Source: a bacterium | Lineage (GTDB): Bacteria; Actinomycetota; Thermoleophilia; Solirubrobacterales; 70-9 | Reading direction: 5' to 3' | Assembly (NCBI GenBank): GCA_002919115.1 | Contig: PKER01000197.1 | Location: forward strand, 1 to 8,129 | Length of the DNA: 8,129 nucleotides | Shown here: positions 1 through 5,621 of the stretch, in pieces | Layout: each line of letters begins with the position of its first letter | Position numbering within the stretch: position 1 is the first letter of the stretch | Notes under the pieces: model-generated | Told to the model about the DNA's origin: nothing | Databases searched by the model: none | Seen by the model: the letters and a program-made list of their open reading frames with translations, nothing else | Made by a program: the position numbers and the translations under genes

Positions 1-106
1 GCTGGCGCGCGAGCTCGCCGCCCGCGAGCGCGACGCGCGCGTCCGCGTGCAGCGCCAGCGCGGCGGCGACACCGAGCCCGGGCCCGTGATGGAGGTGGAG
101 GCTTGA
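1..106 (+). CDS. parA: Probable ParA chromosome-partitioning ATPase, C-terminal fragment
   Basis: Only the last 34 codons are in the window, read in the frame starting at base 2 and ending at TGA 104-106. The visible peptide starts LARELAARERDARV and ends in a loose acidic tail, PGPVMEVEA. No Walker motif or other diagnostic ParA residue is present, so the name rests on context. The gene lies directly upstream of parB on the same strand, and its stop overlaps the parB TTG start (bases 103-106, TTGA). That matches the usual parA-parB operon, in which ParA (Soj) is a deviant Walker-type ATPase that forms the DNA-bound gradient moving ParB-origin complexes. The opening Leu/Ala/Glu/Arg-rich stretch fits the terminal helix of ParA. 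Another upstream gene cannot be excluded. Confidence 0.6.
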   Translation, partial: LARELAARERDARVRVQRQRGGDTEPGPVMEVEA

Positions 107-963
107 GCGCGCGCCGCGGCATGGGGAAGGGGCTCGCCGCGATCCTCCCGACCCAGGAGGAGAGCGCGGAGCCCGGGCTCCGCGAGGTGCCCGTCGAGGT
201 CATCGTCCCGAACCCCAAGCAGCCGCGCAAGCGCTTCAACCCCGAGTCGATCTCGGCGCTCGCCGAGTCGCTGCGCGACGCGGGCGTGATCCAGCCGCTG
301 ATCGTCCACCCGCTGCCCGACGGCCGCTACGAGCTGATCGCCGGCGAGCGCCGCTGGCGGGCCGCGCAGGAGGCCGGCCTTGAGACCGTGCCGGTGATCG
401 TGCGCGACGAGGAGGAGAAGCAGCGCCTGCAGACCGCGCTCATCGAGAACGTCGCGCGCGAGCAGCTCAACCCCGTCGACGAGGCGCGGGCCTGCGCGAT
501 GCTGATCGACGACCTGGGCGTGACCAAGGAGGAGCTCGGCCGCCGCCTCGGCCGCAGCCGCGCCGCGCTCTCCAACCTGATCCGCATCCTCGACCTCCCC
601 GACGAGGCGCTCGAGCTCATCGAGCGGGGCGAGCTCAGCGAGGGCCACGGCCGGGCGATCCTGATCGCCAAGGGCGTCGAGGAGCGCCGCCGGCTGGCGC
701 GCGAGGCTGCCCGCCAGGGCTGGTCGGTGCGCGAGACCGAGGCGCGCGCCCGCCTCGCCGCGGAGGGCAAGTCGTCCCGCCCGCGGCCGGAGCTCGACGC
801 CGACGAGCAGGAGGCGATCGACCGCGCCACGGACTCGCTCGAGGCCGCGCTCGGCACGGCGGTAAAGGTGCGGCACACGCGCTCGGGCTGGCGCGCCGAG
901 CTGCACTTCGACGACCTCGACGAGCTGCTCGAGTTCGCGCGCTCGCGCCGCGCGGACGGCTAG
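103..963 (+). CDS. parB: ParB/Spo0J chromosome-partitioning protein
   Basis: ParB is a CTP-dependent DNA clamp that loads at parS sites near the origin and spreads to form the partition complex with ParA. The 286-residue product has the full family layout. A short basic leader (MSARRGMGKGLAAIL) precedes the N-terminal ParB/Srx domain (about 28-130), which has the CTP-binding box GERRWRA at 81-87 and the second box ENVAREQLNPVDEA at 115-128. A helix-turn-helix follows (about 141-166, TKEELGRRLGRSRAALSN), and a C-terminal dimerisation segment lies at about 235-283. Length is typical. The TTG start at 103 is preferred over ATG 121 because the basic RRGxGKGL leader is typical of ParB and GGAGGTGGAG (91-100) sits just upstream. 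The start overlaps the stop of the preceding gene, suggesting translational coupling. No parS-like 16-mer is visible in the window. Confidence 0.96.
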   Translation: MSARRGMGKGLAAILPTQEESAEPGLREVPVEVIVPNPKQPRKRFNPESISALAESLRDAGVIQPLIVHPLPDGRYELIAGERRWRAAQEAGLETVPVIVRDEEEKQRLQTALIENVAREQLNPVDEARACAMLIDDLGVTKEELGRRLGRSRAALSNLIRILDLPDEALELIERGELSEGHGRAILIAKGVEERRRLAREAARQGWSVRETEARARLAAEGKSSRPRPELDADEQEAIDRATDSLEAALGTAVKVRHTRSGWRAELHFDDLDELLEFARSRRADG

Positions 964-973
964 CCGGGCCCAC

Positions 974-1378
974 TCAGGCGGGCCAGATGTCGCCCTCGGC
1001 CAGCTCGAGCATGTTGCCGGCCGGGTCGCGGAAGTAGAAGGAGCGCCGCCCGCCTGGCCACTCGTGCTCGTGCTCGATCCGGACGCCGGCCCCGGCAAGC
1101 GCCTCGCGGGCCGCCTCGTAGTCGGTCGCCGCGGTGAAGCACACGTGCCCCGGCCCGCGCGAGCCGTGCGCCGATACGGGTGAGTCGCTGCGCTCGAGCG
1201 CCTCGCGCTCGAACAGAAGCAGCACCCCGGGGCCGAGCCGGAACGCGCAGCCGGTCGGCCAGCTCGCCACGCGCCGCAGCCCGAGCGTCTCGGCGTAGAA
1301 CGCCTCGGTGGCCTCGCGCTCGGCCGCGTCGCAGTAGACGACGGTCTCCAGGACGCGGTCGAGCCCCAGCCCGCTCAC
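974..1378 (-). CDS. VOC (glyoxalase/bleomycin-resistance fold) family protein
   Basis: The 134-residue protein has the paired beta-alpha-beta-beta-beta layout of the vicinal oxygen chelate superfamily. The first module is ETVVYCDAAEREATEAFYAE plus TLGLRRVASW; the second is GPGHVCFTAATDYEAAREAL, ending in RSFYFRDPAGNMLELAE. The second module keeps the usual His (in GPGHVCF) and the Glu of NMLEL, both common metal ligands. The first strand (VVYC) lacks an obvious His ligand, so metal binding and chemistry are uncertain. Members include glyoxalase I, dioxygenases, thiol transferases and antibiotic-binding proteins; nothing here chooses among them. The chosen start is GTG at 1378-1376, which overlaps the pdxH TGA as GTGA. 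The frame is open farther upstream through pdxH, but that part is pdxH read out of frame. There is no strong ribosome-binding site, so translation is probably coupled to pdxH. Confidence in the family is high and in the function low. Confidence 0.88.
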   Translation of the reverse strand: MSGLGLDRVLETVVYCDAAEREATEAFYAETLGLRRVASWPTGCAFRLGPGVLLLFEREALERSDSPVSAHGSRGPGHVCFTAATDYEAAREALAGAGVRIEHEHEWPGGRRSFYFRDPAGNMLELAEGDIWPA

Positions 1379-1992
1379 GGCCCGACCCTGTCGATGCGCC
1401 AGCCCTCGCCGTCGCGCGAGTAGCGGAAGCGGTCGTGCACGCGGCCGGGGCGGCCCTGCCAGAACTCGACCACCTCGTGCCGGACCAGGTACCCACCCCA
1501 GTGCGGCGGGCGCGGGACCTCGCGGCCGGCGAAGCGCTCCTCGAACTCGCGCAGCCGCTCCTCCAGCAGGCCCTCGGGGATCACCCTGCTCTGCGGCGAG
1601 ACCCAGGCGCCGAGCTGCGACTCGCGCGGCCGGGTCGCGAAGTAGGCGTCGGCGTCCTCGGCGCTGAGCCGCTCGACACGGCCGCGCACGCGGACCTGGC
1701 GGTCGAGCTCGCGCCAGTAGATGACGAGCGCGGCACGACCGGATCGGTCGAGCTGGGCGGCCTTCGCGGACTCGTAGTTCGTGAAGAAGCGGAAGCCGTC
1801 GGGGCCCACGCCCTTGAGCAGGACCATGCGCGCGTCGGGGGCGCCGTGCTCGTCGACCGTGGCGAGCGTCATCGCGTCGGGCAGCGGGACTTCGGCGACG
1901 GCGAGCTCCCACCAGTCCTCGAACTGCGCGATCGGATCGGCGGCCAGATCGGCCCGCCGCAGCCGGGGGATATCGGGCCTACGCGGCGACAT
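1375..1992 (-). CDS. pdxH: Pyridoxamine/pyridoxine 5'-phosphate oxidase
   Basis: This is the FMN-dependent enzyme that oxidises pyridoxamine or pyridoxine 5'-phosphate to pyridoxal 5'-phosphate in vitamin B6 synthesis and salvage. The 205 residues carry the family marks in order: an N-terminal helix with DPIAQFEDWW (19-28), the split-barrel FMN site ARMVLLKGVGPDGFRFFTNY (54-73), SLGxWxSxQSxxI-type QLGAWVSPQSRVI (126-138), PPHWGGYLV (162-170), and FWQGRPGRVHDRFRY (177-191). R184 and H186 in RVHDR match the E. coli active-site pair R197/H199. The C-terminus RVGP resembles the usual RLxP. Length is normal for a bacterial PdxH. The ATG at 1992-1990 has no Shine-Dalgarno; a TAGCCT box 8 bases upstream on this strand suggests a leaderless mRNA. 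The VOC gene follows directly with overlapping stop and start codons. Confidence 0.95.
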   Translation of the reverse strand: MSPRRPDIPRLRRADLAADPIAQFEDWWELAVAEVPLPDAMTLATVDEHGAPDARMVLLKGVGPDGFRFFTNYESAKAAQLDRSGRAALVIYWRELDRQVRVRGRVERLSAEDADAYFATRPRESQLGAWVSPQSRVIPEGLLEERLREFEERFAGREVPRPPHWGGYLVRHEVVEFWQGRPGRVHDRFRYSRDGEGWRIDRVGP

Positions 1993-2000
1993 CGGCGGGG

Positions 2001-2033
2001 AGGCTAACCATGCGACGCAAACCCTTCTACAAT
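2001..2033. promoter_or_regulatory. Overlapping divergent promoters for tRNA-Ile (+) and pdxH (-)
   Basis: On the + strand, TACAAT (2028-2033) is a near-consensus -10, with TAACCA (2005-2010) as a weak -35 at 17-base spacing. It would start transcription shortly before the tRNA at 2047. On the - strand, TAGCCT (complement of 2001-2006) fits the TANNNT -10 form and ends 8 bases before the pdxH ATG, as expected for a leaderless transcript; no good -35 is seen for it. The tRNA -35 and the pdxH -10 share bases 2005-2006, so the two polymerases could not bind independently. This is assigned by pattern only. Confidence 0.5.
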
Positions 2034-2046
2034 GCTGCGTCCGAGA

Positions 2047-2120
<74 letters not shown>

Positions 2121-2196
2121 CTTCCCGCTCGGCCAGTCTCGCCGCGCGACCCCGCCAAGCGCTCCCGCAGCGCGCGAATCCCCGCCGCATCCCCAC

Positions 2197-2224
2197 TAGA
2201 CCGACCGTCGCGCGGACTTATACT
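2197..2224 (+). promoter_or_regulatory. Predicted sigma-70-type promoter of the DUF151 gene
   Basis: TATACT (2219-2224) matches the -10 consensus at five of six positions. TAGACC (2197-2202) matches the -35 at four of six, with a 16-base spacer. Transcription would start near 2231, leaving a leader of about 30 bases. The leader contains GGGAG (2248-2252), 10 bases before the ATG at 2263. The 142 bases between the tRNA and this gene hold no other coding signal. Confidence 0.6.
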
Positions 2225-2238
2225 TCACGGAACGTGAA
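2224..2238. promoter_or_regulatory. Perfect inverted repeat over the predicted start site, candidate operator
   Basis: TTCACG (2224-2229) and CGTGAA (2233-2238) are exact reverse complements separated by GAA. The first base is also the last base of the -10 box, and the predicted transcription start falls at the centre. That placement suits a repressor operator, but no regulator is identified. The half-sites recall the parS core, which has abutting halves (TTTCACGTGAAA); the extra spacing here argues against ParB binding. Confidence 0.45.
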
Positions 2239-2262
2239 CCCGACGGCGGGAGCCCTCTGACC

Positions 2263-2754
2263 ATGCAGCAGATGCAGATCTACGGAGTCAGCTTCGACAT
2301 GGTCGGCAAGCAGCCGATCGTCCTCCTCAAGACCGCTGACGGGAACCGCTTCCTGCCGATCTGGATCGGGCATCCGGAGGCGGCGGCGATCCTGATGAAG
2401 CTCCAGGGCGCCTCGACGCCGCGGCCGATGACGCACGACCTGCTGAACGACGTGCTCGAGAGCGTCGACGCGAAGTGCGAGCGGGTCGCGGTCACGGAGC
2501 TGCGCGACAACACCTTCTACGCGTCGATCACGCTCTCGGTCAACGGCACGGAGATCGAGATCGACTCCCGGCCCTCGGACGCGATCGCGCTGGCGGTCCG
2601 CTGCCACGCGCCGATCTACGCGGCCGACGAGGTGATCGAGGAGTCCTCGATCGAGTTCGAGCACGAGGTCGAGGACCAGGAGGAGGTCGTCGAGAAGTTC
2701 AAGGACTTCCTCGACCAGGTCTCCCCCGAGGACTTCGCGCGCGGCGGCGACTGA
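2263..2754 (+). CDS. Bifunctional nuclease (DUF151) family protein
   Basis: The 163-residue protein is a clear DUF151/BFN-domain member. Conserved segments in order are the opening MQIYGVSFD with QPIVLLKTADG (17-27), LPIWIGHPEAAAI (31-43), RPMTHDLL (54-61), RDNTFYASI (81-89) and the signature DSRPSDAIALAVR (101-113). An acidic C-terminal helix (about 135-158, EVVEKFKDFL) is also seen in many bacterial homologues. The family is named for plant proteins reported to have RNase and DNase activity; the role of bacterial members is poorly settled, so no reaction is claimed. ATG 2263 is used, with GGGAG at 2248-2252; ATG 2272 three codons on is a weaker alternative. The protein looks soluble, with no signal peptide or membrane helix. 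The next gene is 165 bases downstream with its own strong ribosome-binding site, so co-transcription is uncertain. Confidence 0.92.
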   Translation: MQQMQIYGVSFDMVGKQPIVLLKTADGNRFLPIWIGHPEAAAILMKLQGASTPRPMTHDLLNDVLESVDAKCERVAVTELRDNTFYASITLSVNGTEIEIDSRPSDAIALAVRCHAPIYAADEVIEESSIEFEHEVEDQEEVVEKFKDFLDQVSPEDFARGGD

Positions 2755-2905
2755 GCTCGCAGCGAGCCGCGCACACGCCGCGCGCCGCGCCGTCCCTAGC
2801 GCCGTCCCCGGTTCTGCCCCGGGCACGTTTCGGGGTCCTCTAGGGTCATCCCCAATGGAAGCCGCGGCGCGGTCGCGGGACCCTGGGATCGACGGATTCG
2901 AAACC

Positions 2906-2911
2906 AGGAGG
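2906..2911 (+). promoter_or_regulatory. Consensus ribosome-binding site of the PspC/LiaF-like gene
   Basis: A perfect AGGAGG lies 8 bases before ATG 2920. It is the strongest ribosome-binding site in the window and fixes the start of the first gene of the PspC operon. The 165-base gap before this gene (2755-2919) contains no good -35/-10 pair that I can see. Confidence 0.85.
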
Positions 2912-2919
2912 AACCCGCG

Positions 2920-4137
2920 ATGAGCGACGAACACACGACAGCCGAGACGCAGCCGCTCGAGCCCCCCGGCGAAGGCGGCGGGGGCGGACCGAAGCGCCTG
3001 CTGCGCAGCCGCGACCGGATGCTCGCCGGCGTGGCCGGCGGCATCGGCAAGTACTTCAACATCGACCCGAACATCGTCCGGATCGGCTTCGCCCTGTCGA
3101 TCATGTTCGGCGGCCTGGGCGTGGTGGTCTACATCGTCCTCGGCCTGGTGCTGCCCGAGGAGGGCGAGCGCCCGGGCGAGGTCGAGCCGCCGGTGATCCA
3201 GCGCTCCCGCGCCCTGGCGATCGCAGCGGGCGTGACCGCGAGCGCGTTCATCCTCTCTTGGGGCTTCGTCGGCTTCGACCCGTGGCCGTTCGACCGCGGC
3301 GGAGGCTGGTTCTTCGGCGGCCCACTCCTTCTCCTGCTCCTGCTCGGAGGGGCGTACCTGGTGGTGCGCGGCGCGAGCCGGGGGAGCAACCTCGGCTGGC
3401 TGGGCGCGATCATCTTCGGGACCGCCGTCTTCATCGGGCTCAGCATCGCCGTCGCCATCGCCTTCTGGGCGGCAGCGACGGGCCAGGGCGTCGTCGTCGC
3501 CACCATTCTGATCGCGATCGGCGTGATGCTCGTGGTCGCTGCCTTCAACGGCGGCGCGCGCTGGCTCATCGCGCCGGCCGTCGCTCTCGCGCTGCCGCTC
3601 GGCTTCGTCGCTGCCACCGACGTCAGCTTCGGCAGCGGCTTCGGCGAGCGCCACTACCGGCCCGCGTCGATCGACGCCATCCCCGACGACGGCCGCTACG
3701 AGCTCGGCATCGGCCACCTGATGGTCGACCTCCGTCGCATCGACTGGCAGCCCGGCGACGTCGTGGAGCTCGACGTCGACTTGGGCATGGGGCAGGCGAC
3801 GGTCGCCGTGCCGGAGAACCTGTGCGTCGTGACCGACATCGAGGCGAAGATGGGCGCGATCGACGCCGCGGGCGACAACGCCGCGGGTTTCGACGCGGGC
3901 CACGAGCTCAACGACGGCGCCGACGTCACGCCGCGCCTCGAGCTGCACGGCGAGGTGGACCTCGGCCAGTTCCGGCTCATCAACGACGACTTCGTCGCGG
4001 TGGACGACCCGCGCCCGTGGCGCCATCGCGGCCTGAACGAATCGGAGGCGCGGGTGGCCCTCGAGGACGCGTGCACCCCCGAGCGCGCGGAGGACCAACG
4101 CTCCGAACTGGAGAGACCGGGTGCGAAGAGGCGTTGA
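2920..4137 (+). CDS. PspC-domain multi-pass membrane protein with LiaF-like C-terminal domain
   Basis: The 405-residue protein starts with a Gly/Pro-rich tail (1-24). A PspC domain follows (about 25-80: RLLRSRDRMLAGVAGGIGKY, then FNIDPNIVRIGFALSIMFGG and a hydrophobic helix ending LVLPEE). Further likely membrane segments lie near 97-117, 134-150, 160-183, 190-208 and 215-232. The soluble C-terminal part (about 246-360) is beta-rich, with GRYELGIGHLMVDLRRIDW and a second repeat-like strand set (VELDVDLGMGQATVAVPENL). It resembles the LiaF/YvqF C-terminal domain of cell-envelope stress systems. In Firmicutes LiaF restrains the LiaS kinase; a similar modulating role on the kinase two genes downstream is inference. 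The final segment (about 370-405) is charged and probably disordered. The stop lies 17 bases inside the next gene, so the genes are likely coupled. Confidence 0.85.
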   Translation: MSDEHTTAETQPLEPPGEGGGGGPKRLLRSRDRMLAGVAGGIGKYFNIDPNIVRIGFALSIMFGGLGVVVYIVLGLVLPEEGERPGEVEPPVIQRSRALAIAAGVTASAFILSWGFVGFDPWPFDRGGGWFFGGPLLLLLLLGGAYLVVRGASRGSNLGWLGAIIFGTAVFIGLSIAVAIAFWAAATGQGVVVATILIAIGVMLVVAAFNGGARWLIAPAVALALPLGFVAATDVSFGSGFGERHYRPASIDAIPDDGRYELGIGHLMVDLRRIDWQPGDVVELDVDLGMGQATVAVPENLCVVTDIEAKMGAIDAAGDNAAGFDAGHELNDGADVTPRLELHGEVDLGQFRLINDDFVAVDDPRPWRHRGLNESEARVALEDACTPERAEDQRSELERPGAKRR

Positions 4138-4345
4138 CGTCGAATCCCTCGCGGCCGGGATCGCCGTGATCGTGGTGGGCACGGTCCTGCTCCTCGACCA
4201 GTCCGGCACCATCGAGCTGACCGCGACCCTGGTCGGGGCGCTCAACGCGGCGATGATCGGGGTGATCCTGATCGCCGGCGGCCTGGGCCGCGACCGCGAC
4301 GCGCGGGGTGACCAAGGGGAGGATCCCGCTGACCGCGAGCGCTGA
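4121..4345 (+). CDS. Small two-helix membrane protein between PspC/LiaF-like gene and kinase
   Basis: This 74-residue protein starts at GTG 4121 behind GGAGAGA (4110-4116). Its start overlaps the preceding gene by 17 bases and its end overlaps the kinase gene by 38 bases if the kinase starts at 4308. It has two hydrophobic stretches, about residues 10-26 (LAAGIAVIVVGTVLLLDQ) and 31-53 (ending MIGVILIAGGL), linked by a DQSGTI turn, then a charged tail with GDQGEDPADRER. The helix-LLLDQSG-helix pattern resembles the transmembrane region of LiaF-type proteins, so it could be a detached LiaF membrane module. A role as a small partner of the kinase or of the upstream membrane protein is inferred from position only. 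The coding call rests on the hydrophobic pattern, the ribosome-binding site and the tight overlaps. Confidence 0.72.
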   Translation: MRRGVDVESLAAGIAVIVVGTVLLLDQSGTIELTATLVGALNAAMIGVILIAGGLGRDRDARGDQGEDPADRER

Positions 4346-5621
4346 CACCGAGGCCCCGCGGACCCCGCCCACCCTCACTCGCGATCGCGAGCGAGGCGAG
4401 CTCGGCGGGGTCCTCGCCGGTGTCGCGAGGCGGTTCGGCTGGGACCTGACGCTGATCCGGGTCCTCTTCGTCGTCGCCGTCCTCTTCTCAGGCGGCTTGG
4501 CGCTCGTCGCCTACGTGCTCGCGTGGATCGCGATGCCGGTCGACGAGAGCGAGGGTGCGGGCGCGAAGCAGGGCCGTCGAGGCGAGCGCTCCCTGGCGAG
4601 CATCCCGGTCTCGAACTGGCGCGTCGCTGCCGGGGTCGGCTTCCTCACGCTCTCCGGCCTGCTCGTCCTGCGCGAGCTCGGCGTCTGGTGGTCGGACGCG
4701 ATCATCTGGCCGGTGATCCTGGCCGCCTCGGGCGCAGCGCTCCTTTGGCGGCAGATGCGCTCGTTCGGCGAGCCGGAGGCGGCCCAGGAGCGCACCGCCA
4801 GCGAGGCCCTCACCGCCCCCGCGGGCGGGGTCGCGTCGACGCCGCCGCGCCGGCGCAACCTCGCCGACCTCTACCGGGGCGGCTTCGGGATCGCGATGGT
4901 GATGGGCGCTGCGCTTCTGTTCCTGTGGGCGAACGGCGCGCTCGGGGCGGCGAGCGACGTGGTGCTCGCGATCGTCGTCGCCACGGTCGCGCTCGCGCTG
5001 ATCCTCGCCCCGTTTCTGTGGCGGCTCGGCCGCAACCTCGCCGAAGAGCGCGCCAGCCGGATCCGCTCGCAGGAGCGCGCGGAGCTCGCGGCGCACCTGC
5101 ACGACTCGGTGCTCCAGACCCTCACCCTGGTCCAGAAGCGCGCCGACGACCCCCGGGAGGTCGCGCAGCTCGCGCGCCGCCAGGAGCGGGAGCTGCGCGA
5201 GTGGCTCTTCGGGAAGCAGCGCGAAGCGAGCACGAGCCTCGCGAGGTCGCTCGAGGAGGCCGCGGTCGAGGTCGAGGAGGCGCACCGCGTGCCGGTCGAG
5301 GTGGTCGCCGTCGGCGACCTGCCGATGAACGAGCGGGCCGAGGCGCTGGTTGCGGCGGCGCGCGAGGCGATGGTGAACGCCGCGAAGTTCGCGCCGGGCG
5401 CGGGCGAGATCGCTGTCTACGCGGAGCTGGCTGACGGGCGCGCGGAGGTCTTCGTTCGCGACCGCGGGCCCGGGTTCGACCCGGACGCCATCCCCCCTGA
5501 CCGGCGTGGCGTCCGGGAGTCGATCATCGGCAGGATGGAGCGGTTCGGCGGCTCCGCGCGGGTGCGCTCGTCCCCCGGGCGCGGCACCGAGGTAAGCCTT
5601 GTGATGGAGGTTGGAGAATGA
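4308..5621 (+). CDS. PspC-domain sensor histidine kinase (HisKA_3 class)
   Basis: The 437-residue membrane kinase would sense envelope state and phosphorylate the regulator that follows. A PspC domain occupies about 22-78 (RERGELGGVLAGVARRFGWD, then LTLIRVLFVV and a membrane helix ending AWIAMPVDE). More hydrophobic segments lie near 105-121, 130-147, 191-209 and 216-238. The dimerisation/phosphoacceptor segment is ERAELAAHLHDSVLQTLTL (257-275), with H265 the likely phosphorylated His in the LHDxxLQ motif. The ATPase part has an N box REAMVNAAKFA (352-362), a G1 box DRGPGFD (385-391), GVRESIIGRM (401-410) and a G2 box GRGTEV (424-429). All key boxes are present, so it should be active. GTG 4308 lacks a good ribosome-binding site; GGGGAGG (4316-4322) would instead suit CTG 4329. 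The PspC-kinase/LuxR-regulator pairing resembles the actinobacterial MacRS type; the signal is unknown. Confidence 0.93.
   Translation: MTKGRIPLTASADTEAPRTPPTLTRDRERGELGGVLAGVARRFGWDLTLIRVLFVVAVLFSGGLALVAYVLAWIAMPVDESEGAGAKQGRRGERSLASIPVSNWRVAAGVGFLTLSGLLVLRELGVWWSDAIIWPVILAASGAALLWRQMRSFGEPEAAQERTASEALTAPAGGVASTPPRRRNLADLYRGGFGIAMVMGAALLFLWANGALGAASDVVLAIVVATVALALILAPFLWRLGRNLAEERASRIRSQERAELAAHLHDSVLQTLTLVQKRADDPREVAQLARRQERELREWLFGKQREASTSLARSLEEAAVEVEEAHRVPVEVVAVGDLPMNERAEALVAAAREAMVNAAKFAPGAGEIAVYAELADGRAEVFVRDRGPGFDPDAIPPDRRGVRESIIGRMERFGGSARVRSSPGRGTEVSLVMEVGE

Noticed and set aside
967..984. Bidirectional terminator between parB and the VOC gene (GGCCC...GGGCC)
   Set aside because: The stem is 5 bases with an 8-base loop, no T-tract on either strand, and it overlaps the VOC stop codon; too weak to call.
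974..1912. 312-residue version of the VOC protein extended upstream
   Set aside because: The upstream part is pdxH read in another frame, Arg/Ala-rich and without domain; GTG 1378 gives a normal-length VOC protein.
1180..2007. 275-residue plus-strand open frame
   Set aside because: It is antisense to pdxH and the VOC gene, both of which have clear family motifs.
2224..2238. parS site for ParB
   Set aside because: The arms share the TTCAC/GTGAA core, but 5 extra bases separate the halves that abut in parS; no true parS 16-mer was found in the window.
2755..2767. Terminator after the DUF151 gene (GCTCG-CAG-CGAGC)
   Set aside because: The stem is only 5 bases and no T-run follows; such hairpins are common by chance at this GC content.
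2218..4245. 675-residue minus-strand open frame
   Set aside because: It lies opposite the DUF151 and PspC/LiaF-like genes, is made of Arg/Asp/Ala/His-rich low-complexity sequence, and has no domain; it is the antisense shadow typical of GC-rich genes.
4523..5434. 303-residue plus-strand frame inside the kinase gene, and similar frames at 3258-4169 and 5611-6324
   Set aside because: All are Arg/Gly/Ala-rich alternative-frame readings of genes with intact domains.
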